From Neocallimastix lanati (nom. inval.) (taxonomy: Eukaryota > Neocallimastigomycota > Neocallimastigomycetes > Neocallimastigales > Neocallimastigaceae), in contig JACVTC010000014.1 in NCBI GenBank assembly GCA_016946835.1, forward strand, positions 1,587,501-1,627,500: a stretch of DNA of 40,000 nt, written 5' to 3'. The translations under genes were made by a program, and so were the position numbers. How positions within the stretch are numbered: the first letter of the stretch is position 1; the number at the start of each line of letters is the position of its first letter. The notes beneath the pieces are model-generated. The model saw only the letters and a program-made list of their open reading frames with translations. It was not told the origin of the DNA and searched no databases. This document shows positions 21,771-34,330 of the stretch, in pieces.

Positions 21771-23906
21771 GTTTATATTTATAAAATATATATATATATA
21801 AAATTATTTTATTATAATTGCTTTATTTATTTAATTATTTAGAGTTTATAAATATTGATGATAAAAAATTAAAATAAAAGAAAAATTTTGTATTTATATA
21901 TAAAAAAAAATATGAACATAATTTATAATATATCAATTAATATATATAAATAATAATAGAGTATAAATAATTAATAATATATAATTTAAGTAATATGATT
22001 ATATTAATTTTATAGGATATTATGAATTGTTATATAATAATATTTTATAAAAATATATTAACTAATACTATTATTATATCATAATTAAATTAAAATCTAA
22101 AAAAGATATATATATAAATTTTCTATTTAAAAAAAAAAAAAACAAAAAATAAATAAATATAAAAAAGTGGTAATAATATTAATCTTTTTGATAAATATAA
22201 TTTTATATTAAATTAATTTAATATTTTTATTATTTGATTGAACGTTACACATTAATATATATATATTAGTATAAAACAATGAAATAAAGTTTAAATTTAT
22301 TATTATGAATCTATCTATTAACTTTTTTTAATAACTTTATTTAATATAATTATTAATATTATATATGAGATAAACCAACTTTAAATTAAATAATTTACAA
22401 TAACTTGTAATTATTAAATATTCTAATCCGTAATAATTATTATTAGTATATAGAATTTATAAATTTTTATATTATTTATTATTTAAATTATAAATATTGG
22501 TATTTATTATTTAATTTATAAATATTGGTTAAACTTTTATTATTTAATTAATATTTAATTGATTGTAATAATCGAAAAAAATTGATCAATTTCAATTATA
22601 CTTCATTAATATATTTATATATTATATTTATTTGAAATTTTATTAATTAAAAACTAAAATAGTTGAAATATACAAAATTTCAAGATATGAAATATTTACG
22701 CCACATGATAATTTAATAGTATTACATTAATTTTTGTACAAATTACCATTGATATGTAAATAAGATAATAACTTTACTATAATAATCAATTTTTATAAAT
22801 AATGTATTTATGTTCAATAGAAATGAGAATTTTAATAAATAATAAATAGTATATATTCTTAGAATTCTCGGATTATAAAGATATAAAAATTATTTCCATA
22901 ATTGGTTAAATTCATAAGGGTATTACATTTAATTTAAAACAGGAATGACTTAATAAATTGTTACATAATAAAGATTTATGAAATTTTATATACTGTAAAA
23001 TGCAATATAATAAATGAATTAATAAATAATATAAATCATTTATTATATATCATTTTGTATTAAGTTTGAAATATTGAGTTTTTAATTCTAGATAAATCTA
23101 TTATAACATATGTATTACAATATGTATTTCAATATGTATTATATTATGTATTACAAAATACATTAAAATATGTATTAATAAAGTATAATTAATATAAAAA
23201 AAACCAATACTTCATTGCCAACATATTATAGAAAAAAATGAATTAAAAATTTTCAAATATATATTTTATTAAAGATAAAGGCCTGCAAAAGAAAAAAAAA
23301 GTTTAATACAATTAATAATAAAAAAGTTTTTTTTTTTATTTTTAAAAAATATTATTATTCTAAATAATATTAATATTTACATTTATATTTAAATTGCTAT
23401 ACTTCAAAAAAAAAATTAGTTTAAAGGTAATTATTTACCTCAAAAAAAAAAAAAAAGAAAAATTAATTATTAATTATTAGTTTAACAGTTTAATTTTATT
23501 TTATATTTTTAAATTTATTTTATTTTTCCCTTTATTTGTTAATTATTATTTTAATTAATTACTGTAAGAATAAAAATATATAAAAGCGGCATTTTTTTTG
23601 AAAGTACAAAAAAATAAAAATGGTAATAAATATTTTCAAATAGAAATTGAAAATTGAAAATTTATAAAATCATAAATTCAGAAAATTAATAATAAATATT
23701 TAATTTTAATATGTTTTAAAGTTATTTACCAATAATTTTATTTTATTTTATTTTATTTTTTTATTTTATTTATCAATAGGTTTAGAATTTATTATTTATT
23801 CCAGACATATTTAAAATAAATAATGAAAAAAAAAACATATTTTATTTCTTTAACACAAAATTGTTTAGTAGCTATCTTAAATTTAAGTATTAAAATCGAA
23901 TAGTCT
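21771..23906. other. AT-rich intergenic region
   Basis: Nothing recognisable as a gene. It has runs of A and T, a 28-bp tandem duplication at 22473-22528 and short ATATGTATTACAA-like repeats near 23105-23180. Confidence 0.65.
22473..22528. repeat. 28-bp tandem duplication
   Basis: Units 22473-22500 and 22501-22528 differ at one base. Confidence 0.9.
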
Positions 23907-24377
23907 GGAGTGTGAAAATTTTCATTTTGGAAAGTTGCATTTCGTAATTTTTAAAAGTTAATAAATAAATAAATTTGTTATAAAACAAATAAATAATATA
24001 TATAATATTAATAAATAACTAAATAAATAAAAATATAATAAATAAATAAATTTAAAAATAAATTTTTAAAAAAAAAAATTTATGTTATCTCAACATTTTA
24101 TAATTTAAAATTATATATATAATTAATAATTTTATGTATATATATATAAAAATAAATATTAAGAATTAAAAAAATGCATAAAGATAATAATTTAAAATAA
24201 AATTATTAAAATTAAAAAATAATATTTGAATAATTAATATTTCCTATTTAAATATTTTATTTTTCAATTGATATTCATTATTATTAAATTTTATTATTAT
24301 TTTTATTTTTATTTATTGATTAAATAATAAGAAAAATATTTTAAATTAATACCTATTTTTATTTTATATTTTTATTT

Positions 24378-24395
24378 ATTGGAAAAAAAAAAAAA
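24378..24395. repeat. Left flanking repeat of the SINE
   Basis: ATTGG followed by 13 A is matched by ATTGG plus 10 A at 24843-24857. This is the likely target-site duplication of the SINE. Confidence 0.7.
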
Positions 24396-24842
24396 CAAAA
24401 CATAGACTTGCACATATGGGTACCCATCTCCCATATGGCCATACAGTTATTAATTAACTGTAAGGTGATGAGTTATTGGCATACTGTATCAGCTTCGCCG
24501 CTCTCAATCGTCGTTACACACTGCCCGGAGATGCATTCCTAACGTTCCTACATATATCTCTAATGACCACGAGCATCAGAACGGAACCATTAACTCCTCC
24601 CTAGTGGGTGTAATCATTGGCGATTGGAAATTTTACAATCATCAAGGTCTATGCTTCAATTCAAAGCGTAGTATCAGGGTTGGGTGAAATAATCATCTGA
24701 GGGAAAGCCTTATGGACATCACGTGTGGTCTCATGATATCCCAGGATAGAAACCTCATCCGATTATTTGGTGCCATGCCGAGGATTCGAACCCCGCCCTC
24801 TACAGTGACCTGTATCGTCCTAACCGACTGGACCAACATGGC
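24396..24842 (-). mobile_element. tRNA-derived SINE, about 447 bp
   Basis: A block of clearly higher GC content sits in very AT-rich DNA. On the minus strand it starts with a tRNA-like head (24842-24771) and continues through an unrelated body of about 370 bp. It ends in CTATGTTTTG rather than a poly-A tail. It is flanked by ATTGG-plus-A repeats. No open reading frame is evident. The body contains the palindrome ATGGGTACCCAT near its 3' end. Confidence 0.8.
24771..24842 (-). other. tRNA-like head of the SINE (Pol III A and B boxes)
   Basis: The 72-nt stretch folds like a tRNA. The acceptor stem GCCATGT/GCATGGC has one G-T pair, the D stem is GTCC/GGAC, and the T stem CGGGG/CCTCG carries loop TTCGAAT. 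A box and B box (GGTTCGAATCC) are present. The anticodon arm is abnormal (a loop shorter than seven, or a mismatched stem, around GGTCAC), so this is a SINE promoter head and not a working tRNA gene. A GTC anticodon (Asp) origin is possible. Confidence 0.78.
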
Positions 24843-24857
24843 ATTGGAAAAAAAAAA
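24843..24857. repeat. Right flanking repeat of the SINE
   Basis: ATTGG plus 10 A, matching 24378-24395. Confidence 0.7.
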
Positions 24858-25068
24858 TATCTATTAAATTACTTGTTATTTATAATTTTTTATTTACTTA
24901 CATTATTATTATATATTTATTATTTATTTACTTTATTATTTATTTATTAATTTATTTAAAATTTATGAAATGCATCTTTGTGAAACGCAACTTTCCGAAA
25001 AAAAATTTTTTATACTAATTTTCCGAAATGCAACTTTCTGAAAATGAAAATTTTGGAACTACACTTCC

Positions 25069-25825
25069 CCATGGCGTAGAATAAATTTATTCAGAGTGTA
25101 CATATCTCATGATATTATACTATACAGCATAAATATATGTAGATTTATTCATTTAAAACATCTACTTAATCCTTAACAATAGAAATGAAGTTCAATTAAA
25201 AAAAAAAAATACCAAATAAAAATAATATTTTATTGTAACAATAAAACTAAATAAAGTTAAAAATAGAACTAAAATATATTGGAATAGAAATTTTAAATAT
25301 TATAAAGCATATATATACATTATATAATTTATATAAAATCCATTAATCCATATTCATAATTCATAATTTGCAATAAATCATAAACAATAAATAAATAAAT
25401 AAAAATAATAAATTAAAAGAAAATGAAATAATATTAAATAAAAATTAAAATTGAAATATATTTATATATTAATCTCAAATAATTTTTAAATTTATATTTA
25501 TTTTGAATTATACAATTAATATTCATTTTTTTATTTTTATATTATATACTTAATATTTTTATAACTAAATTAATATACTTAATACAAATTAAAGTTCTAT
25601 ATTTATTACTATATATATATTTTATAAATATTTTTTATTACTACAAATAATATATTTCAAAATAAATAAATTGTTAACAATTTAAATTGAATTTTATTCT
25701 AATAGTATTATATAAACTATATTTAATTTTTAAATTATTAAAAAATCTCATATATTCTATTATTCTGGTAAATTTTTTAAATTATTAATAAATAAATTAT
25801 TCAATTTTTGTTATTAATAGTAAAG
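25069..25825. other. AT-rich intergenic region
   Basis: No gene, RNA or element was recognised. Only AT-rich low-complexity sequence is seen. Confidence 0.65.
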
Positions 25826-26000
25826 TTAATTATTTATAGTATTAATGTATATATTTATTAAAAAAAAAATTATCTTTACATTATTTGAAAATTTTAATAT
25901 GAAATAAAATTAACTTTACTATTAATTTTCAAATAATGTAAAGATAATTTTTTTTTAAAAAATATATACATTTATACCATTTATACTATAAATAATTAAG
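25826..26000. repeat. Long near-perfect inverted repeat (hairpin)
   Basis: The left arm at 25826-25893 and right arm at 25924-26000 are reverse complements over about 68-77 bases with a few differences; the right arm has one short extra phrase. They share AATTATCTTTACATTATTTG. The loop is about 30 nt. The loop itself carries ATTAACTTTACTATTAA, which pairs with TTAATAGTAAAGTTAAT just at and before the left arm, so two competing hairpins are possible. It may be a palindromic MITE remnant. Confidence 0.85.
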
Positions 26001-28082
26001 TATTTATTTATAATTAATACTCTTAAAGATTTATACTTGAATGGTGAATTATTATGAATTTCTATTTTATTGATATAAGAATATAGTAATGAATTTTGAT
26101 TAAAAAGAAACTTTATTATATACCACTTTCTTTATCAAATTTTTATAGTATGTTTTTTGGATATATTAAACTATAATCTATACTGGATTTAATTTTTATT
26201 TGTATTAAGAAATAATAAATTTTAATTATTTGCTTTATTTATTTTAAAACTGTTTTTATATACAAATAATAACATAAACACAAACATAAAAAAAATATAA
26301 GCTAAAAAGTTTTGTAAAAAATATTCTATTTTATTACTATTTGCATATTGCTATTACTTTGTAAAATAATTAATATTAGATATAAATGATATAAATTGAA
26401 TATCAATGAAATTCTATTCTCTATGTGTGCAAAATATTATATAATAATAAAGTAATTAAAAAAGATGCTGGTAATAAATATTGATGTTAATAAATAATAA
26501 AATTATAAAATAATAAACAGGAACCAGATTAACCAGATTGAAATATATATATATATATTTAATATAATATATAATAAATTATTAGTAATAGTAATTTGTT
26601 TTTATAATTATTATGATTACTATTTTTAAATAAAATAATATTATATAATTAAATAATTCAATAATGAATTTTAAATAATAAATATTTAGAAATTGATTCT
26701 TAATATTTATTTATTTATGATAGTTATTCATTATTATTTAAATAAAAATTAGATGAAGATAATTATCACATTGAATTCAAAAGAATTTAATGATAATTAG
26801 GAGGAAATATTAATTTCATTATATTTTATATTTTTACAGTATAAAGAAAAAAAATTTTTTAAATTTAATAATTAATTATTAATGTTAAAATAATAGTTCC
26901 AAAATTATTAAAAATCCTAAAAAAAAAAATTATAAATTAAATAACTGTTTTAAAGATTAAATTTTATATATTTTATATGATGTGACTTTACATATTAATA
27001 AAATTAAATTCATATATTCCTTTATAATATTAAATATACAAAATTAATATTGATATAATGTATAGTTGATGTAATGTAGCATAGTGTAATAATAATAAAA
27101 TTTGTAATAAAGATAATGTAGGGATATAATTGATACAATAATAATAATAATTAAGGCTATGAAATAATTTATATAAAATTAATTAGTTTTTACAAGGTTT
27201 TCTAGCAAAGGCTTCTTACTTTATGTTATTGTATTTCTTGTCTTTTTTAGCTATTAGTTTAATGTTATTGTATTTCTTTTCTTTTATAGCTATTAGTTTA
27301 TGATAGAGTATTTAAATAAAAATAAATAATAGTTAAAAAATTTGTCTTTCTATATTAATTAAAAACATATCTTGCCATATACCACGTGAAATAATACATA
27401 AAAAATCGTACAACTTTTATGTAATAGAATATAAAAATAGTTTTTTTATTTTATTTTTTTTTATTAATATAAATATATATATAAAATTAAAATTTTAATA
27501 ATAATATATTATAGAATTTTATTATATATCAAAAGGAAAAGTTAGTAATAATATTTTATACAGTGTATTAAGGTAGAGTGAAATATTTATTTATATTTTG
27601 TATTATATAAATAAAAAATTATGTTTAAAATAAGAACATTTAATAAACAAATATAAATAAAAAATATATATATAAAAATATAACAAATCATAAAACATAA
27701 AATAAAATTAAGATTATAATTTTTATTAATTTTTATTAAAGTATTTAAACATATTACGTATTTAATGACTATGCTTAATAATATTATGTTTTAATAAAGA
27801 TAAGAAAAATAAGAAAAATAATTAATAATATGAAAAGTTACATGTTAAAATGTATAATGATATTTAATATATAATTTTTTTTTTTTTTTTTTTTTTCAAT
27901 TAAATATTTAGAAAAAATTTTGAATTAATGGTTTTAATTCATCAATATTATTATAAATTTTCAATATATTTTATTTAAATATGTTAATATATTATTCTAT
28001 ATAGACTTTTTGCTTAAATAATATATTTTATCAATACAAAAATTTTATAATACATTCCATATACAAAATTATTTCATATAAA
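26001..28082. other. AT-rich intergenic region
   Basis: Upstream side of the prodomain gene. Apart from the 39-bp tandem duplication at 27222-27299 and a T-run near 27874-27896, nothing recognisable is seen. Confidence 0.65.
27222..27299. repeat. 39-bp tandem duplication
   Basis: Two adjacent units, 27222-27260 and 27261-27299, share TGTTATTGTATTTCTT and AGCTATTAGTTT with a few differences. Confidence 0.85.
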
Positions 28083-29890
28083 ATGAATATTTTTGTGGGC
28101 TATACATTAAAAATAATAAAAATTATTATTTTTATCTTATTAACATTAATTTATTTATATTATATAGTACCTACACTATTTTTTTATACAAAGTGTTCAG
28201 AACCAAACTTAAAATATTATTATAATATTAAAAATTATAAGTTTGAAAATATTAATTATAAATCATTATTATTAGAATATAATAAATATTATAATAAAGA
28301 ACTTGCATTAGATTTTTTTGAAGATTTAACTTATAATAAAAACAATAAGGAAGACTTTCATTTTAAGAATATTCCTTTGAATATAAATGTAAATAGTATA
28401 AATAATAATTATTTACCATTATATAATCCTTTATTAAGTATTGGAATTGTACACAGCTTTTTTAAAAATTATACTATTAATTTTAATTGTAAAACGGCTT
28501 GTCAAAATAAAAATATTATTAATACGGGTAATATAGGTATTAGAGATTTCAATAATATACAAAATACTAATAAGAAATCAACTAGAATTTCATCATTTAT
28601 AAAAAAAATTAATAATCAAATTTATCAAGAAAATAAATATAATAATTTAAATTCAAATATTAATTCTACTTCTAAATCAAAAGAATACTATAGTATCTTT
28701 TATCGTAGAAATTTGAAATATCTATTTCGAAATTATCCTATAAGCGATATATATCTTATTTTACAAGAAGAAATTCAAAGTTGTATATATTGTTGTTGTA
28801 CTGATAATATAAATAGTCAAAAATTTAATAATAGATTTTTAAATTCGGATTCCATTCCTTGCTCAACATTTTATAATATTCTACGAAATCAACTTGAAGA
28901 TATTATAATTAAACTTTATCTAGAACTAATCTTAGAAGAAAACTCTGAAAATTCAGAAATTTTTTCAATATTTAAATCTGTAACTACCTATAAAAACCAA
29001 AGAGAACTGTACATTAATTGTTTTGATGCTCAAGTCTTTTTAAACTATTTATTGAAGTATTCTACATCTTCGAAATTATATAGTAACAGTAATAATTATA
29101 ATAATAATAATAATAATAATCAATTTCAAAAATTAGTAAAATTCATTCAAAAACCAAAACTATTATTATCTCAATTAAAATCTCTATCAGATATATTCTT
29201 TTTTGATAATATTACAGATTCAAATTATAAAACTCCAAAAATGTCCGATAAACAATATACAAGTAAATTAATCAAATTTTATTTAATATATAATATGTGA
29301 ATAAAAATATTAACAAATACCAATTTTTAAACCTTTTTTTTTTCCTCAATAATAATATATATTATATATATATTATATAATTATAATATAATAATATATA
29401 ATAACATATTTTATTATAATTATTTTTTCATTATAATTATTAAATCAAAAAAAAACAAGATGAATACGCAGTAAAAGTTGCTGATAATATTGATGCCAAA
29501 GAATTAGCAGACAAATTAGGATTAAATTTTGGGGTAAATGTCTAAATTTAATTATACTATATTAGAAAACAAATACATTCAATATTATATATACTACCTT
29601 TTATTATATAATAATATTAATAAAATGATACTTTTTTTTATTGTAAAATAATATTAATAAAATAAAAAATTTTTTTTTTTTATTATAATTATATATATAT
29701 TAATATATATAATATATTAAAGGGTCAAATCGGTGAATTAGAGGGTTATTACCTTTTTAAAGTAAATACAAATAATAATGATAATGATGATAACATTTAT
29801 CGTAACATTGAATCTAATTTAAGTAATGAAAAAAATATTGAATGGTTTGAACGTCAATATTTAAAATCCTTTCAAAAGAGAAGATGCTAA
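28083..29890 (+). CDS. Membrane-anchored protein ending in a kexin/furin-type prodomain, no protease
   Basis: Exons 28083-29262, 29460-29533 and 29723-29890, with GT-AG introns of 197 and 189 nt and matching phases, give 473 residues. Residues about 8-32 form one hydrophobic segment (signal anchor). Residues 33-390 are unrecognised, Asn/Tyr-rich, with several Cys clusters (CCCTDN, IPCSTF) and a short Asn run. From about 391 the sequence is that of a proprotein-convertase prodomain: YTNEYAVKV, then ADKLGLNFGGQIGELEGYY, IEWFERQ and a terminal KRRC. In the S8 kexin/furin family this domain folds and inhibits the protease and is cut after a basic pair. Here a TAA follows one residue after KRR, and the 730 bp downstream contain no subtilase sequence. 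It could be an inhibitor-like stand-alone prodomain or a truncated gene. The first exon joins the prodomain in frame, which favours a real fusion; the joining intron needs a transcript. Confidence 0.72.
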
Positions 29891-30242
29891 ATTGTAAAAG
29901 CTTTCAGAAAGAAAATATAAAATAATAAAAATCTTTCAACAAAAAGCTATTCTCAACATTCATACATTCATTAATAAAATTATTAAGTTTTTATAATGTA
30001 TAAAAATTTTTATCATTTTAATAATATTTTAAAATAAATTAAAAATTATAATAAATATTCTTAATATATATATATTAAAATATTATATTTAATATATTCC
30101 TTTTTAATATCAAAGAAAATTTTATACAAGAAAAAAAAAAAAAAAAAAAAAAAAAATTACATTTTTTACTAATTTATACTAAATAGTGCTTTGTATTTTT
30201 TTTTTTTTTTTATTTGTGTTAGGTGTTTTTAAATAATTAATC

Positions 30243-30276
<34 letters not shown>

Positions 30277-30536
30277 GTTTTTTCTTTCTTTTTTTTTTTT
30301 TTATTTTTTTATTTTGTTATATTATTTTTTCAATGTATTTTAGACTTTTATTAAAATTATTAGCTATGCAATTAATGATTCTTTATAAAGTAGAATAATG
30401 TTTAGTAATGTTATTAATAATTTATCAAAATTTTATATAATTAATAATTTATTATATATATATAAAGCAAATGTACAATATATATATGTATATTGGATAT
30501 AAAACATTTATGTATAAATAATATATATAAATATAA

Positions 30537-30594
<58 letters not shown>

Positions 30595-30625
30595 ATAATA
30601 TTATTTAAATATAATAAATTTCAAT
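29891..30625. other. Convergent spacer with long A and T homopolymers
   Basis: Lies between the 3' ends of the prodomain gene and NPHP4. It contains an A-run near 30131-30157, a (TTA)n run at 30243-30275 and a 49-T run at 30540-30588. No coding sequence resembling a subtilase is present in any frame. Confidence 0.75.
30540..30588. repeat. 49-base T homopolymer
   Basis: An uninterrupted T-run 38 bases beyond the NPHP4 stop codon, the longest homopolymer noticed in the window. Confidence 0.93.
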
Positions 30626-31499
30626 TTATTCATATCTAATACGAATTTTAAGACATTCTTCAATTCTATCGTTATCATCATTAATAAATACTAATAGATC
30701 TTCAACAAGTTGTCTTATATTACATGGACTAAATTGAAGTCCTATATATTGCGTTTCTCCACCATTTAATTCTAGAACTGATTCTTTAAATTTAAGACGA
30801 CTTTCTTTATTAGTTTTAAGGTAGAACAATCTTGGGTGTTGATATGGATTGGTATAAGTTACACGCTTATTATTTAGTGTATTTATTGTTATTTTTATTT
30901 TTTTAAAAAGAAGGGAATTAATATTTAATGAACAATAGTAAATTTAATATGAAATTGGAAGATATATATTTGTATGTGTAATAAAATAGATATCTATGAA
31001 TTACCTTATTAACATAACGACCACAAGGCAACGTTATTTCAAACGATTTAGTAATGTTTGGAGGTGAACTATGACTTATGACAGACCATGTACTTATTAA
31101 TTTTTTATTTTGAACATCTTTAAAATATATATATATATATAAACATATTATATTGATAATGTAAATTATACGAAACAAAAAAATTATTTAAATATAAATA
31201 TAAATATAAATATATATATCAATTACTATAAACACTAAAAATAAAAAATTTAAATTAAATGATTTTTTTTTATATTATAAAGTTGATATGTACCAACAAT
31301 ATTTAGTAAAGTTTCACTTAATCCAACATATTTTGGTTTTACATTTAAGTTAATTTCAGATAAAGCATTAGCTGGCATAACGAATGGTGTAAATGGATTA
31401 ACCTAATATTATATATATATATATATATTTTTTATGTTTTTTTGTTTTGTTTTATAAATAGATGTATAATGTATAATATAATTATAATATAATATTATT

Positions 31500-31540
<41 letters not shown>

Positions 31541-34298
31541 ATTTAATTAAATATATAAAAATGATGTTATTATTTCCTTACCATTAATTCATCACATTTA
31601 TTACTAAAGCATTGCATTGCGGTTGGGGTTGATAAACCTTTTATAACTAAGTTGGTTGTATTTGTCTGACCTAAAATACAATTAATATCAATTCTAATAA
31701 AATATTCAATTTAAAAAAATTATTTATTAGTGACCATATTATATGTATTTTTTTATAAAAAAAAAAAAAAAGAAAAAAAAGAAAAAAATGATACTATTAT
31801 TCTTAAATATATATAATTATTTTAATAGAATAAATACTTATATAATATTTATAATATATTAAATAATTATTACCTTTGAACAGGATGAATAAATATTCTC
31901 CAAATTTCATTTAGTGAAATTAAATATGGATCATCATAAAAAAATAGATAGAATACTCTTTCATTATGTGAACCAAAACTTTTATATTTAAATGAAACTT
32001 CCTTTGTACATGACTAAAAAATTATATATAATATAATATTTTATAAATAAATAAAAAATTTTATTTTATTTATAGTATTTTAAATATACTAATGTATTAT
32101 TCCTTTTTTTTTTTTTTTTTTAGCAAGAAAAAAAAATATATATATATATATATAATTTATATTTACATTAATATTTGAAATAGAACTGGCAACTTCATTG
32201 AGATTTGAACAAACAAATTTTTCGTTATTTGTTGATGAATCTTTTCTAGATTTATTATTTCTTTTCTTTTGTGAATTACTGTTATTACGATTATGATTTC
32301 CTGAGTTTTTATTTCCATTATTTTTTAAAAATCCTTCTACTAAATCAGAAGATGGGCTACTACTGATGTTGAAACGAATTGTTTTTCTCAAAATTTCATT
32401 TTCAGTCTTATTAAATCTAAAACTACGATCTACAATATAACCTTGAGGACAAACAATAATATCTAAAAGTGAAACTGGCTTACCATTGTTATTTAAAAAC
32501 ATAACCTGTAATAATATTAAAAAAAAAAGTTAATTCAATTGTAAATAATGAATATTTTTATTTCTATTAATGTTAGAAACTTTTTTTATTTTTTTTATTT
32601 TTTTTTAATGGATAAAGGAATAATATTCATGATTAATCAGGTTAATAAAAATAAATATATATATTTTCATACATTAATTGTTTTAGATATAAAAGGTTGA
32701 CTATTATTATTTAAATTATAACTTGATGGGTCAATAAGTGTTCCTTTCTTTAATTCAATTGGATTTTGATAAGAGTAAATAGCGGTTGAAATAGCTGGAT
32801 CAACCCTACCTTCTTTTTCTGCTCCTGTTATAGCATAGCTCTGGAATACAAATGGAATGGTAACTGTTTCGTTACCAAACATAAATAATTCAATGGTTCC
32901 ATCGGGTTGACGTATATTAATTAAACGATCATCTACTGCTCCAGTATGAATATTATACATTTTTCTTAATAATTTCCATTCCATTATTTCAGAAACAACT
33001 CTTTTTTTTTATTATTGTTTTTATTTTATTTTATTTTATTTTATTTTTTATAGTTTTTATTTAATTTGTTATAATAAATATACATATATATATATTTAAG
33101 GAAGTTATATAGAGAGTTTTAATAGAGATTAATAATTCATAAATGATATATTAAAATTTTATTAATTTATTTATTTTAATTTTTTCTATATTAAAATAAA
33201 TTTCAATGATGATTTTTTAAATTTCTATATTTCTTTTATTTATATGATATGATAAATATTTATACATATATTTTGAAATGCTTAATACCTTAAGTTTTCA
33301 TCATCAAATTCTATTTGGAATACATGATCATTTGGATATGGATTAGTGAACATATATTCAAAGAAATAAACTCTTCCAAGTGATGGATAAATAGTATAGA
33401 TTGTGGTAATTTGCTTTTCTAACCATTGATTTATATAGGAATGCTTTTTTCTTTCTCTAAATATTTGAATAGTATTTAGATCTTGTTGTTTTTCTTGTCT
33501 AGAATTTTGATAAAGATTGGGTCTATTTTTATTGATATGGGATTGCTTTTTTGACCATTGTTTTACTATTTTTAATTTATAATCCTCATCATTTCCATCA
33601 TTTCGACTTTTCTTTTTATTTAAACGTTCGTTTTCTGCATCATTTAAGAAATCATTTAGTTCATTATCTATATCTCTTAACTATTTATTTTATTTTATTA
33701 TTATTATCATTTTTTTTTCATTATAATATGATTTTAAAAATATAATATAATAACACATTATAAAATAAAAATATTAATATCATTAATAATTTAAATTAAT
33801 ATATATATAATATGTATATGTAAAATAAAACAAAATAAAATTAAATATTATAATAATAAAAATATAATGCATAATATAATTTAAAATACATTTAATATAT
33901 GGATTAAGTAAACATTTATATTAATTAATATCATATAAATTATTTAAATATATTACCAATTGAACATCTTCTACATAATCAGAATGTCTATTTTTTAAAT
34001 TTGTTCTAAAATCATAAATGATATGCGTTTGGTTATTTGATGAATCTGATTTGAATTGAGTTTCATTAGATGGTGGTTTTCTTCCAATATTTGTTAATCT
34101 CAAGTAGAGTTTTCCTAATATTTTAACTACAGGACTTTGATATTTAGATTCTTCATTTAAATTAAAATCTCTTGAAAATCTTGCATTATCTTCTTCTGGA
34201 TACTAATAAATGTTGTTATTATTTTATATATAAACATTAAAATAAAGTATTATTATTATGCCTTTAAAAGTAAAAAAAAATAATATAAAATAATATAA

Positions 34299-34330
<32 letters not shown>

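Larger units (their letters stand above)
23907..25068. mobile_element. DNA-transposon-like element with terminal inverted repeats, holding a SINE
   Basis: The left end (23907-23985) and the right end (about 24940-25068) are inverted copies. AAAATTTTCATTTT at 23915-23928 pairs with 25041-25054, and GAAAGTTGCATTTCG at 23930-23944 with 25024-25038. An AGTGT-type outer tip is shared, and inner similarity continues into AATAAATAAAT. The right end has extra internal copies of the GGAAAGTTGC motif. No transposase frame lies between the ends, so it would be a non-autonomous (MITE-like) element. A target-site duplication was not found, so outer limits are approximate. Confidence 0.68.

Noticed and set aside
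24771-24842. Functional tRNA gene
   Set aside because: The anticodon arm does not form a standard 5-bp stem with a 7-nt loop, and the sequence continues into a SINE-like body flanked by repeats.
31664-31693. Acceptor TGTATTTTAG at about 31670 for NPHP4 exon 15
   Set aside because: It would put the exon out of frame with exon 14; the acceptor at 31695-31694 restores the frame and adds QRIDINC, which matches the family.
33551-33745. Plus-strand frame of 64 codons
   Set aside because: Antisense to NPHP4 exon 11, which carries the conserved LRDIDNEL and FFEYMFTNPYP blocks.
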